Source: Bacillota bacterium
GTDB taxonomy: Bacteria > Bacillota > Clostridia > Peptostreptococcales > Natronincolaceae
Assembly: GCA_023387935.1 (NCBI GenBank)
Contig: JAEWHG010000132.1
Location: 1 to 16,792 of the forward strand
Length of the DNA: 16,792 nt
Reading direction: 5' to 3'
A program made the position numbers and the translations under genes. Shown here piece after piece: positions 1 to 6,995 of this stretch; within the stretch, counting starts at the first letter, position 1; every line of letters starts with the position of its first letter. The notes under the pieces are model-generated. The model did not search any database, was not told where the DNA came from, and was given only the letters and a program-made list of their open reading frames with translations.

Positions 1-198
1 GCATACTTTGGTGTATTAATCGGAGAACTGGCATATTCTTTTATTGGGATTTGCCTTGCCTTTGCAGGCGGCACTATGCTCTATATTACAATTGGAGAGC
101 TTGTTCCAAAGGGAAAAGAACTGGATAGTGGATGGATTTCTACAATGTGTGCTGTTATTGGATTCATTCTAGGCATCATAATTTCAAAAAGAGTTTAG
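1..198 (+). CDS. ZIP-family metal transporter, C-terminal fragment
   Basis: Frame 1 is open from the first base to the TAG at 196-198, giving 65 residues of a protein whose N-terminus lies outside the window. It has two hydrophobic segments (about residues 12-30 and 48-62). Between them is GGTMLYITIGELVPKGKEL, which resembles the ZIP helix-V signature where a Glu (ELVP) helps bind the metal. ZIP proteins bring divalent metals such as Zn2+, Fe2+ or Mn2+ into the cytoplasm; the substrate cannot be told from this fragment. No clear terminator follows, so read-through into the FHA gene 89 nt downstream is possible. Family assignment is fairly safe but rests on a short segment. Confidence 0.7.
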   Translation, partial: AYFGVLIGELAYSFIGICLAFAGGTMLYITIGELVPKGKELDSGWISTMCAVIGFILGIIISKRV

Positions 199-204
199 AA
201 GATA

Positions 205-234
205 TTGTTAATTTATTCGTTTTTGGTATACAAT
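205..234 (+). promoter_or_regulatory. putative sigma-A promoter for the FHA-SEDS-PBP genes
   Basis: A -35-like TTGTTA (205-210) is followed after 18 nt by a -10-like TACAAT (229-234). The -10 overlaps the first copy of a 12-bp repeat (223-234 and 249-260). This is a pattern match only; a start about 50 nt upstream of the FHA gene would fit. Confidence 0.4.
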
Positions 235-260
235 ATTGGTAAAGAATATTGGTATACAAT
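223..260 (+). repeat. tandem 12-bp direct repeat, possible operator
   Basis: TTGGTATACAAT occurs exactly at 223-234 and 249-260, start-to-start distance 26 bp (about 2.5 helical turns). Each copy has a GTATAC palindrome core, and a partial copy (AATATTGGTA) lies between them at 233-242. The first copy overlaps the predicted -10 box and the second lies where the early transcript would be, an arrangement typical of repressor sites. No regulator is encoded in the window. Confidence 0.4.
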
Positions 261-287
261 AAATTTAAAGATTAAGGGTGAAATTTC

Positions 288-734
288 ATGTTTAAAATCC
301 TTTCGTGGATTATAAGGTATGTATTTATAGTTCTAATATATTATTTTTTATATGGTATTATTAGACTGATATATTTAGATATTCAGTCCATTAATAAAAT
401 TAACCAAAAAGAAAATAATAATCCTTATTTAAAGCTTGTTAATAGAAAAGAACGTTTGGACTTTGATATATTAGAGTTTTATGATTTAAAGGATATAACC
501 ACAATTGGAAGGGCCAAAGGAAGCACTATTCAGCTGCTGGATAAGTATATTTCCTCACAACATGCTAGGATCATCATGGATGAGGGGGAATATTTTTTAG
601 AGGACCAGGGAAGTGTGAATGGAACTTATTTAAATAGCAAGAAAATAGAAGATGTAGTTAGACTTAAAAATGGTGATCGTATCGGTGTAGGACAGGTAGA
701 GTTTTTATTTGTAAAAGAGGCGGTGATGGAATGA
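288..734 (+). CDS. membrane-anchored FHA-domain protein
   Basis: This 148-residue protein has one N-terminal membrane helix (about 9-29), a linker, and a forkhead-associated domain (about 68-145). The FHA landmarks are present: Gly74-Arg75 (IGR), Ser89-Ser90-Gln91-His92 and Asn111-Gly112 (NGTYLNS). In the family, the Arg, Ser and Asn bind phosphothreonine, so it probably recognises Thr-phosphorylated proteins at the cytoplasmic face of the membrane. An SD-like AAGGGTG lies 8 nt upstream of the ATG. The stop overlaps the next start by 4 nt (ATGA), tying it to the SEDS and PBP genes as in the actinobacterial fhaB-rodA-pbpA cluster. A role in coupling Ser/Thr phosphorylation to wall growth is inferred from that context. 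No kinase or phosphatase of the PrkC/PrpC type is in the window. Confidence 0.85.
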   Translation: MFKILSWIIRYVFIVLIYYFLYGIIRLIYLDIQSINKINQKENNNPYLKLVNRKERLDFDILEFYDLKDITTIGRAKGSTIQLLDKYISSQHARIIMDEGEYFLEDQGSVNGTYLNSKKIEDVVRLKNGDRIGVGQVEFLFVKEAVME

Positions 735-2038
735 ATCTCTACAATTTATTCAAAATACGGCGGCCTATTTACATATTAATAACTATAAATCTACTATTTT
801 TCACTCTGCTTTTTCTGTATCAAAAGCCTTTTGACCCATCCATATTAGTAGCTGGTGCTGCAGTTATTGTATTAATGGTAATCTCGTATATTGTTATTGT
901 AAAAAAGCAGATGGGTGATCAATATATATTTTTAATTATATCGATGTTAACGAGTTTAGGAATCATCATGCTTTATCGCCTTAATCCATCTTATGGCTTT
1001 AAGCAGATTATGATATATGGACTTGGTATTATACTTTATTTTTTATCCTATACATTTTTTAGGCTTATAAAGAATTGGGATAAGTACATATATCTTTATC
1101 TAGGGTTTGATTTTATTCTATTTATAGCAACTTTTGTTTTTGGGACTAGTAGAAAAGGAGCAATGAACTGGATCAGTATAGGCGGATTTAACTTTCAACC
1201 TGCTGAAGTTATAAAAATAAGCTTTGTTTTTTTCATAGCAGCTTATTATAAGCTAAGACTCAGTGCGTCAGAGAGTGCACCCGATGGCATAGAGTCTAAA
1301 GAATGGAATTTACTGGATAGGAAAAATGTAAATATTAAAAATAAATATATATTTTTAATTTTAGTGTATATGCATATTTTCTTCCTTCTGCTTCAAAGGG
1401 AGCTGGGCTTATCCATGCTTTTTTATATTGTATTTTTAAGCATATTTTATATTTATGGAGAAGATCAGAAACTGCTTTTATACAACTTAGGTGCGGCGTT
1501 AATAATAGCTGTATTTAGCTACTTTACAATGAGTCACGTAGAGGTCAGATTAACAACCTGGATTAACCCTTGGGCAGATATTTCTGGGAAGGGCTATCAA
1601 ATTACTCAATCCTTATTTGCTATTGCTGCAGGAGGATTTTTTGGAACGGGTTTAGGTCTTGGTAATCCGGAATATATTCCAGAGGTACATACAGACTTTA
1701 TTTTTTCTGCAATATGTGAGGAGCTTGGAGTATTTGGCGGAATGGCTGTAGTGCTTTTGTATTTTATATTAACCTATCGAGGCTTTAAAATAGCACTGAG
1801 CATTAAGGATACCTTTAAGAAAATTGTAGCCCTCGGTATTACTTTAATATATGGATACCAAACATTTATTATTGTTGGTGGCGTTATTAAATTAATACCA
1901 CTTACTGGGGTGACTCTTCCGTTTATCAGTTACGGAGGAACGTCCTTAGTCTCTGCTTTTATTGCCTTCGGTATTCTGCAGGCTATTTCTAAAAAAACCT
2001 TAGAGGGAGAGGAGGTAGCTTTCGTTGGAGAACAATAA
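731..2038 (+). CDS. SEDS-family peptidoglycan glycosyltransferase (FtsW/RodA/SpoVE type)
   Basis: A 435-residue polytopic membrane protein with about ten hydrophobic helices. SEDS proteins polymerise lipid II into glycan strands, working with a partner class B PBP. Hallmarks include INWISIGGFNFQPAE-like sequence at about 146-159, the NPWAD...GYQITQSL segment at 279-295 holding the likely catalytic Asp283, PEVHTDFIFSAICEELG at 317-333, and LPFISYGGTSL near the C-terminus (396-406). A long charged loop at about 176-205 separates two helices. The ATG overlaps the FHA stop, implying translational coupling, and the 3' end overlaps the PBP start by 14 nt. Whether it serves elongation, division or sporulation cannot be decided from sequence; pairing with a short PbpA-like PBP resembles the RodA-PbpA pair of actinobacteria. 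Confidence 0.92.
   Translation: MNLYNLFKIRRPIYILITINLLFFTLLFLYQKPFDPSILVAGAAVIVLMVISYIVIVKKQMGDQYIFLIISMLTSLGIIMLYRLNPSYGFKQIMIYGLGIILYFLSYTFFRLIKNWDKYIYLYLGFDFILFIATFVFGTSRKGAMNWISIGGFNFQPAEVIKISFVFFIAAYYKLRLSASESAPDGIESKEWNLLDRKNVNIKNKYIFLILVYMHIFFLLLQRELGLSMLFYIVFLSIFYIYGEDQKLLLYNLGAALIIAVFSYFTMSHVEVRLTTWINPWADISGKGYQITQSLFAIAAGGFFGTGLGLGNPEYIPEVHTDFIFSAICEELGVFGGMAVVLLYFILTYRGFKIALSIKDTFKKIVALGITLIYGYQTFIIVGGVIKLIPLTGVTLPFISYGGTSLVSAFIAFGILQAISKKTLEGEEVAFVGEQ
2011..2027 (+). promoter_or_regulatory. ribosome binding site fixing a TTG start
   Basis: GGAGGT at 2011-2016 lies 8 nt before TTG at 2025. The first in-frame ATG (2043) would be 26 nt from this site and has no SD of its own, so the TTG is the better start. 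The SD lies inside the end of the SEDS gene. Confidence 0.75.
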
Positions 2039-3428
2039 AAAAATGGTTCATGTGATTGTGTTTGTAAGTCTTTTGTTTTTCAGTATAATTCTTTACTTAA
2101 CCTATTTTCAAATATTTCAGGCGGATGAAATGGCCCTTAACCCATATAACAAAAGACAACAGGCCAGAGAGGAAAGAACAATAAGGGGAACTATTTATGA
2201 TCGCTACGGTACTGTATTAGCAGAAACCCAAGTAAATGATAATGGTGAAATGAAAAGAGTATATCCCCATGGCAGGCTATATAGTCATGTTATCGGCTAT
2301 AGTTCTGGAAAATATGGAAAAGCAGGATTAGAATCCTATTATAATAGCCAATTATTAGCTCTAGATGGGGGCAACGCTTTAGATAAGATTGAGCAGATTA
2401 TTACTGGAGACTCAATTAAAGGACATAATCTGCTTTTAACGATAGACCATGAGCTTCAAACGAAGGCGGAAAGCTTATTAGCTGGAAAAACAGGTTCTAT
2501 TGTAGCGTTGAACCCTAAAACTGGCGAAGTGCTGGCTATGGTAAGTAAACCTGATTACAACCCGAATAATTTAAATGATCAGTGGGCTGATTTAGTAGGA
2601 GATGCTAAAAGTCCGCTTCTGAATAGAAGTCTTTCTGGACTATATCCACCAGGGTCCATATATAAGACTGTTATAGCTGCTGGTGTCCTTAGAAATGGCA
2701 GTATCGATACGAATTATGATTGTACAGGCTCTATAACTGTGGATGGATACGTTTTAACGGATGCAAATAAAAGCGGACACGGTTATTTGGACTTAAGACG
2801 ATCCATCATAGTATCCTGCAATACAAATTTTGCTAGGATGGGAACGGAATTAGGAAAGGAAGAAGTAACGAAGATTTCTAAAGATTTTTTAATGGGAGGA
2901 AAATTAGGAGGGGATATGCCTATTGCTGAAAGTAGATATCCCTACGGTAATGGTATGGAAACTACAGATGTTGCGGCAGTATCCATAGGGCAGGGCAAGT
3001 TGTTAGCAACCCCTATGCATATGGCAGCTGTTGTATCTACCTTTGCTAACAAGGGTGTTATGATGGAGCCTTATATTGTTGAGGAAGTTCGAAGTGGAAA
3101 TGAGAGAGTGATATCATCTGCTAGTAATGAAGGTACTCAAATTATTTCAGAAGCGATTGCTACGGAAGTAACGGAGATGATGGTAGCCGCAGTAAGAGAA
3201 GGTACAGGCAGCAATGCTCGTATATCTGGAGTGGATGTTGCAGGAAAAACAGGGACTGCGGAAAATGAAACGGGAGAAAATCATTCTTGGTTTATAGGAT
3301 TTGCACCTGCATATGATCCGAAAATTGCTGTTGCAGTTATTTTAGAATCTGAAGGGAAAAGTGGTGGAGCGGCGGCGGCTCCTATGGCGAGAGAAGTCAT
3401 AAGACAGGGCTTAAAAGGAGGAAATTGA
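2025..3428 (+). CDS. class B penicillin-binding protein (peptidoglycan DD-transpeptidase, PbpA/FtsI family)
   Basis: This 467-residue protein has an N-terminal signal anchor (about 8-31), a short dimerisation/pedestal region, and a transpeptidase domain from about 155. The three active-site motifs are intact: Ser211-I-Y-Lys214 (after GLYPPG), Ser264-Cys-Asn266, and Lys408-Thr-Gly410 (AGKTGTAEN). The serine forms the acyl-enzyme that cross-links stem peptides outside the membrane and is the target of beta-lactams. RGTIYDRYGTVLA at 54-66 is the usual class B N-terminal motif. At this length it is short for FtsI or PBP2 and closer to actinobacterial PbpA. It starts at TTG, overlaps the SEDS gene by 14 nt, and is very probably that enzyme's partner. 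Confidence 0.93.
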   Translation: MENNKKMVHVIVFVSLLFFSIILYLTYFQIFQADEMALNPYNKRQQAREERTIRGTIYDRYGTVLAETQVNDNGEMKRVYPHGRLYSHVIGYSSGKYGKAGLESYYNSQLLALDGGNALDKIEQIITGDSIKGHNLLLTIDHELQTKAESLLAGKTGSIVALNPKTGEVLAMVSKPDYNPNNLNDQWADLVGDAKSPLLNRSLSGLYPPGSIYKTVIAAGVLRNGSIDTNYDCTGSITVDGYVLTDANKSGHGYLDLRRSIIVSCNTNFARMGTELGKEEVTKISKDFLMGGKLGGDMPIAESRYPYGNGMETTDVAAVSIGQGKLLATPMHMAAVVSTFANKGVMMEPYIVEEVRSGNERVISSASNEGTQIISEAIATEVTEMMVAAVREGTGSNARISGVDVAGKTGTAENETGENHSWFIGFAPAYDPKIAVAVILESEGKSGGAAAAPMAREVIRQGLKGGN

Positions 3429-3434
3429 CAGAAG

Positions 3435-4493
3435 ATGAAGGATACAATGGTTGTAGGCATGGAGCCTGATGAAATAGATGTTAGATTAATAAATGAATGT
3501 GCAGGAATTTTAAAAGGAGGAGGAACAGTAGCCTTCCCTACAGAAACAGTATATGGTCTAGGGGCTAATGCATTGGATCCAATGGCTGTAAAAAAAATAT
3601 TTGAGGCAAAGGGAAGACCTTCGGATAATCCGTTAATAGTTCACGTTGCTAAAAAAGAAGAAATAGTACCTTTAGTAAAGGAGATTCCAGAAAAGGCACT
3701 TGCTGTTATGGAGAAATTTTGGCCAGGACCATTAACTATTATTTTTGAAAAAAGTGATATGATACCAAATGAAATATCTGCTGGTCTTTCTACTGTAGCC
3801 ATTAGAATGCCAAGCCATCCGATAGCGATTAAGCTTATTGAGGAAGCAGGTCTACCAATTGCAGCACCCAGTGCCAATATTTCTGGAAGACCAAGTCCTA
3901 CTAAGGCAGAGCATGTGATGGAGGATCTGATTGGTAAGGTGGATGCCATTATTGCAGGTGGAGACTGTAACGTAGGTGTAGAATCAACAGTTTTGGATAT
4001 GACTGGCCATATACCTATGATACTGCGTCCTGGTGGCGTTACTAAGGAAATGCTAGAGATGGTTTTGGGTGAGGTAATTATAGACCCTGCTGTAGAAGAC
4101 CCTGAGGGCGTTCAGGATACGCCAAAGGCTCCAGGAATGAAATATACCCACTATGCTCCTAAGGCTGACGTTATAATTATTAATGGTAGTTTAGATAAGG
4201 CTGCAAGGAAAATAAAGGAGCTTAAGGTTAACTACGAAGATGAAGGCAAACAAGTTGGTATTATTTGCACCGACGAGACTAGGGGAGAGTACCATGGAGA
4301 TCATGTTAAATCCATGGGTAGTAGGAAGTATCCTAAAACAATTGCGGCTAATTTATTTAAGGTTTTAAGAGAATTTGATGGAACGGATGTAGATATTATT
4401 CTATCTGAGGCTGTAGATGCTATAGAAATCGGACAGGCTATAATGAATAGATTAAAAAAAGCAGCAGGCTATCGCATAGTCGAGACTGAGTGA
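3435..4493 (+). CDS. ywlC: Sua5-type L-threonylcarbamoyladenylate synthase
   Basis: The enzyme makes threonylcarbamoyl-AMP from threonine, bicarbonate and ATP, the first step of t6A37 modification of ANN-decoding tRNAs. The 352-residue protein is the long Sua5 form. A YrdC domain covers about 15-205, with FPTETVYGLGANA (34-46), KGRPSDNPLIVH (59-70), and SANISGRPSPT (146-156). A conserved linker, PKAPGMKYTHYAP (230-242), leads to a C-terminal Rossmann-like Sua5 domain. The ATG is 13 nt beyond an AAGGAGG (3415-3421) inside the end of the PBP gene; the spacing is long, and ATG 3447 is a less likely alternative. It sits 6 nt after the PBP gene and 24 nt before ywlE. The ywlC-ywlE pairing is also seen in Bacillus. 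Confidence 0.93.
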   Translation: MKDTMVVGMEPDEIDVRLINECAGILKGGGTVAFPTETVYGLGANALDPMAVKKIFEAKGRPSDNPLIVHVAKKEEIVPLVKEIPEKALAVMEKFWPGPLTIIFEKSDMIPNEISAGLSTVAIRMPSHPIAIKLIEEAGLPIAAPSANISGRPSPTKAEHVMEDLIGKVDAIIAGGDCNVGVESTVLDMTGHIPMILRPGGVTKEMLEMVLGEVIIDPAVEDPEGVQDTPKAPGMKYTHYAPKADVIIINGSLDKAARKIKELKVNYEDEGKQVGIICTDETRGEYHGDHVKSMGSRKYPKTIAANLFKVLREFDGTDVDIILSEAVDAIEIGQAIMNRLKKAAGYRIVETE

Positions 4494-4503
4494 TATTGAT
4501 TAA

Positions 4504-4520
4504 GAGGAGTGAAGCATATG
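4504..4520 (+). promoter_or_regulatory. ribosome binding site that selects the ywlE start
   Basis: GAGGAG (4504-4509) lies 8 nt before ATG 4518. An in-frame GTG at 4509 overlaps this SD and has no SD at a proper distance, so the shorter start is preferred. Confidence 0.7.
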
Positions 4521-5018
4521 AGAACCATTTTATTTGTATGTACTGGGAACACCTGCAGAAGTAGCATGGCAGAAGCTTTATTTAAGGATATTGTAAAAAA
4601 AGATGGAGATAATTTCAAAAATCTTAATATAATTTCCGCGGGCACAGGTGCTTGGGATGGATATAATGCATCTCCTCAGGCGGTGGAGGTATTACGAGAA
4701 AAGGGCATCGATATGAGTGGGCATAGATCCACCTCATTAACTCCCGAATTAATTGATGAATCAGATTTAATACTTACTATGACGTATAATCACAAAGCCA
4801 CAGTGTTGCATATGTGCCCTGAGGCGAAGGGGAAGGTATTTACTTTAAAAGAGTATGCTACAGGTAATGAGATAGAAGAATCCCATAAAGATAATATAGA
4901 TTATAATGGTAATAAATATAATATAAAGGATCCCTTTGGACAATCTGTAGATGTTTATAGGAAAAGTGCAAAAGAAATAGAAGACAATTTAAAAATTTTA
5001 ATAAAAAAAATAAAATAA
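4518..5018 (+). CDS. ywlE: low-molecular-weight protein-tyrosine-phosphatase family, probable protein-arginine phosphatase YwlE
   Basis: From ATG 4518 the product has 166 residues and opens with the LMW-PTP loop CTGNTCRS: nucleophile Cys8, phosphate-binding Arg14. The general acid is Asp138 in DPFGQSVDVY. The residue four after the cysteine is Thr12; in Bacillus YwlE the matching Thr11 favours phosphoarginine over phosphotyrosine, so dephosphorylation of McsB-type arginine marks is the likely function. The stretch between about 115 and 137 is polar and Asn/Lys-rich and looks longer than in typical family members. The gene follows ywlC after 24 nt and is the last of the run that begins with the FHA gene; a hairpin follows the stop directly. 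Specificity is inferred from one residue, and McsB is not in the window. Confidence 0.87.
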   Translation: MRTILFVCTGNTCRSSMAEALFKDIVKKDGDNFKNLNIISAGTGAWDGYNASPQAVEVLREKGIDMSGHRSTSLTPELIDESDLILTMTYNHKATVLHMCPEAKGKVFTLKEYATGNEIEESHKDNIDYNGNKYNIKDPFGQSVDVYRKSAKEIEDNLKILIKKIK

Positions 5019-5040
5019 AGTTTGAAGGACTTTTCAAACT
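5019..5040 (+). other. 8-bp hairpin immediately after ywlE
   Basis: AGTTTGAA (5019-5026) and TTCAAACT (5033-5040) form a perfect 8-bp stem with a 6-nt loop. No T-run follows on the + strand, so it is not a canonical + strand terminator. The A-rich gene end before it would give a U-rich tail on the opposite strand, where no gene is seen. It overlaps the -35 box of the putative rpiB promoter. Confidence 0.5.
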
Positions 5041-5050
5041 AATGTAGAAT
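5022..5050 (+). promoter_or_regulatory. putative promoter for rpiB-upp
   Basis: TTGAAG (5022-5027), a 17-nt spacer, then TAGAAT (5045-5050) match sigma-A boxes at 4/6 and 5/6 positions. It would leave a leader of about 65 nt before rpiB. The -35 lies inside the hairpin at 5019-5040. Support is by pattern only. Confidence 0.35.
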
Positions 5051-5123
5051 GTATTATAGGTTTATGGTTTAACTCGAAATTTGAGAATAAGTTAGATTTA
5101 AAATTAATATTGGAGGTGTTAAT

Positions 5124-5576
5124 ATGAAGATTGCTATAGGAAGCGACCACGGTGGGTATGAACTAAAGAAGCTTATAAAAAAACACCTACAGGAAAAAGG
5201 ATTTGACACAAAGGATTTCGGTACAGATTCTACTGCCTCTACGGACTACCCTGATTTTGCTAGAGAAGTTAGTGAGGCCGTGGCAGCTGGAGACTTTGAC
5301 AGAGGAATATTAATTTGTGGCACAGGAATAGGAATGTCTATTGCTGCCAACAAGGTAAAAGGCATAAGATGTGCTTTAGTCGGAGATTGCTTCTCTGCAA
5401 AAGCAACTAGACAACACAATGATTCTAACGTGATCGCTTTAGGTGAAAGAGTTGTGGGACCGGGACTTGCTCTAGAAATTGTGGATACGTGGCTCGGAAC
5501 TGAGTTTGAAGGCGGAAGACATCAAAATAGAGTGGATAAGATTACTGAAATTGAGGCAAAATACTCAAATCTGTAA
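5124..5576 (+). CDS. rpiB: ribose-5-phosphate isomerase B
   Basis: RpiB interconverts ribose 5-phosphate and ribulose 5-phosphate in the non-oxidative pentose phosphate pathway. The 150-residue length is usual. Visible motifs are GSDHGGYELK (Asp8, His9), the catalytic Cys65 in ICGTGIGMSIAANK, and RQHNDSNVIALGER (His98) near the phosphate site. A Cys at the catalytic position supports RpiB over sugar-specific LacAB relatives, although allose-6-phosphate activity is known in some RpiB proteins. A strong GGAGGTG precedes the ATG. In Bacillus the homologue (ywlF) lies near ywlE and upp; here the glyA gene found between them in Bacillus is absent. Ribose 5-phosphate is the source of the PRPP used by the next gene. 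Confidence 0.95.
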   Translation: MKIAIGSDHGGYELKKLIKKHLQEKGFDTKDFGTDSTASTDYPDFAREVSEAVAAGDFDRGILICGTGIGMSIAANKVKGIRCALVGDCFSAKATRQHNDSNVIALGERVVGPGLALEIVDTWLGTEFEGGRHQNRVDKITEIEAKYSNL

Positions 5577-5624
5577 AGCGAAACTAAAATTTAATAATAC
5601 TATTTTACTAAGGAGGAACAAAAT

Positions 5625-6254
5625 ATGAGTAAAGTAACTGTAATAGATCATCCATTAATACAACACAAATTAACATTAATTAGGGATAAGGAAACAGGTT
5701 CTAAGGATTTTAGAGAGTTAGTGAGAGAAATTTCGATGTTAATGGGATATGAAGTTACGAGGGATCTCTCCTTAGAGGAAATTGAAATAGAAACTCCTGT
5801 TTGTAAAACAAAGGCTAAAACTTTAACTGGTAGAAAACTTGGTATCGTTCCAATATTAAGAGCAGGATTGGGAATGGTAGATGGTATTTTAGAGTTAATA
5901 CCAGCAGCAAAGGTTGGGCACGTTGGACTTTACCGTGACCCAGAGACCCTAGTGCCGGTTGAGTACTATGTTAAATTGCCTACGGACGTACATGAAAGAG
6001 AATTAATTGTATTAGATCCTATGCTAGCTACTGGCGGATCTGCTAATGCTGCAATTAAATTTATTAAGGATAGAGGAGCTGTAAGTATTAAGCTCGTATG
6101 TTTAGTTGCTTGTCCGGAAGGAATAGCTGCTATTCAAAAAGAACATCCGGATGTAGATATTTATGTAGCTGCTATTGATGAAAAGCTAAATGAACACGCT
6201 TATATTGTTCCAGGTCTAGGTGATGCTGGGGATAGGTTATTCGGAACGAAATAA
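5625..6254 (+). CDS. upp: uracil phosphoribosyltransferase
   Basis: Upp salvages uracil by joining it to PRPP to give UMP and pyrophosphate in the cytosol. The protein is 209 residues, the standard length. The PRPP loop is DPMLATGGSA (131-140). The uracil-binding segment is YIVPGLGDAGDR (193-204). PILRAGLGM (76-84) is the conserved dimer/active-site segment. An AAGGAGG precedes the ATG by about 8 nt. The gene starts 48 nt after rpiB and probably shares its transcript. It ends in a very long perfect hairpin (6263-6309) that should separate it from the next unit. Confidence 0.97.
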   Translation: MSKVTVIDHPLIQHKLTLIRDKETGSKDFRELVREISMLMGYEVTRDLSLEEIEIETPVCKTKAKTLTGRKLGIVPILRAGLGMVDGILELIPAAKVGHVGLYRDPETLVPVEYYVKLPTDVHERELIVLDPMLATGGSANAAIKFIKDRGAVSIKLVCLVACPEGIAAIQKEHPDVDIYVAAIDEKLNEHAYIVPGLGDAGDRLFGTK

Positions 6255-6262
6255 TGATGCTT

Positions 6263-6309
6263 AACGTCTAAAGAACATAGAGGTTTAACCTCTATGTTCT
6301 TTAGACGTT
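6263..6309 (+). terminator. 21-bp perfect hairpin after upp, probable terminator or 3'-end element
   Basis: Arms 6263-6283 and 6289-6309 are exact reverse complements (21 bp); the loop is TTTAA, which can close by one more pair. It starts 8 nt after the upp stop. The flank after it (TAATGTATATA) lacks a run of Ts, so Rho-independent release is not textbook. It may instead act as an mRNA 3'-end protector or RNase III site. A single copy is present in this window. Confidence 0.6.
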
Positions 6310-6418
6310 TAATGTATATAAACAAATTCGATATTTAGTAAAAAATACTAAGTGAATAGGTATATATATTAAAATTTAGTTACAAATAGACGCAATTAAT
6401 TTAAAAAATTCGTACTTA

Positions 6419-6427
6419 TGTTAAAAT
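6419..6427 (+). promoter_or_regulatory. putative extended -10 promoter for the dCMP deaminase gene
   Basis: TG (6419-6420), one base, then TAAAAT (6422-6427) match an extended -10 element. The A/T-rich region upstream has no good -35. Transcription would begin about 35 nt before the ATG. No other promoter candidate is evident in the 214-nt gap after upp. Confidence 0.4.
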
Positions 6428-6468
6428 ATAGAAAAAAGCATAACATTGGGTGTTAAGGAGGAAACGGG

Positions 6469-6906
6469 ATGCGTCCATCTTGGGATGAATATTTTATGGA
6501 AATGGCGGAAATAGTAAAGACACGTTCAACTTGCTTACGTAGACAGGTTGGAGCTGTTGTTGTTAAGGATAAAAGGATTTTAGCTAGCGGGTATAATGGG
6601 GCGCCTACGGGTTTAAGGCATTGTGAAGAAACTGGTTGTCTTAGAGAACAATTAGGTGTGCCGTCTGGGCAAAGACATGAGCTTTGTAGAGGACTTCATG
6701 CAGAGCAGAATGCTATTATTCAAGCATCCCTTCACGGAGTTAAGTTGGAAGGGGCAACCCTTTACGTAACACATCAACCATGTATAATATGTGCTAAAAT
6801 GGTTATTAATACAGGAATTAACAAATTGGTATTTAAAGGAGATTATCCTGATGAGTTTTCTTGGGAAATGCTTAAAGAATCAGGGATTGAATTGAAAAGG
6901 ATATAA
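6469..6906 (+). CDS. comEB: deoxycytidylate (dCMP) deaminase
   Basis: This zinc enzyme converts dCMP to dUMP, feeding thymidylate synthesis. The 145-residue protein has the deaminase signature HAEQNA (His77, catalytic Glu79) and PCIICAK (Cys105, Cys108) as zinc ligands. The segment from about 51 to 74 is rich in Cys and His (HCEETGC...RHELC); this is characteristic of dCMP deaminases and may hold a second, structural zinc, and it argues against a cytidine or tRNA-adenosine deaminase. GYNGAPTGLRHCEE is also typical of the family. AAGGAGG lies 8 nt before the ATG. The symbol follows the Bacillus homologue ComEB, which sits in a competence operon; there is no competence gene here. Next to upp it fits pyrimidine nucleotide supply. 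Confidence 0.93.
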   Translation: MRPSWDEYFMEMAEIVKTRSTCLRRQVGAVVVKDKRILASGYNGAPTGLRHCEETGCLREQLGVPSGQRHELCRGLHAEQNAIIQASLHGVKLEGATLYVTHQPCIICAKMVINTGINKLVFKGDYPDEFSWEMLKESGIELKRI

Positions 6907-6925
6907 AAGGTAAAAATATTATAGA

Positions 6926-6954
6926 TTGATAGATTTCGTATATTGGTGTAAAAT
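6926..6954 (+). promoter_or_regulatory. sigma-A promoter for tagO
   Basis: TTGATA (6926-6931), an exact 17-nt spacer and TAAAAT (6949-6954) match consensus at 5/6 positions in each box. The predicted start near 6961 leaves a leader of about 35 nt that contains the SD AAGGAG. Among the promoters in the window this is one of the most convincing. Confidence 0.6.
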
Positions 6955-6995
6955 TATTAGGATTGGGTATTTGTTAAATACTAAGGAGTGAAATC

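Noticed and set aside
3641..3949. Open frame on the - strand, 102 codons
   Set aside because: It lies wholly inside ywlC on the other strand, has no SD or known motif, and the + strand gene is certain.
4509..4517. GTG start for ywlE three codons upstream
   Set aside because: The GTG overlaps the SD that serves ATG 4518.
5081..5110. TTGAGA...TAATAT as a promoter for rpiB
   Set aside because: The implied start would fall within the ribosome binding site, leaving no usable leader.
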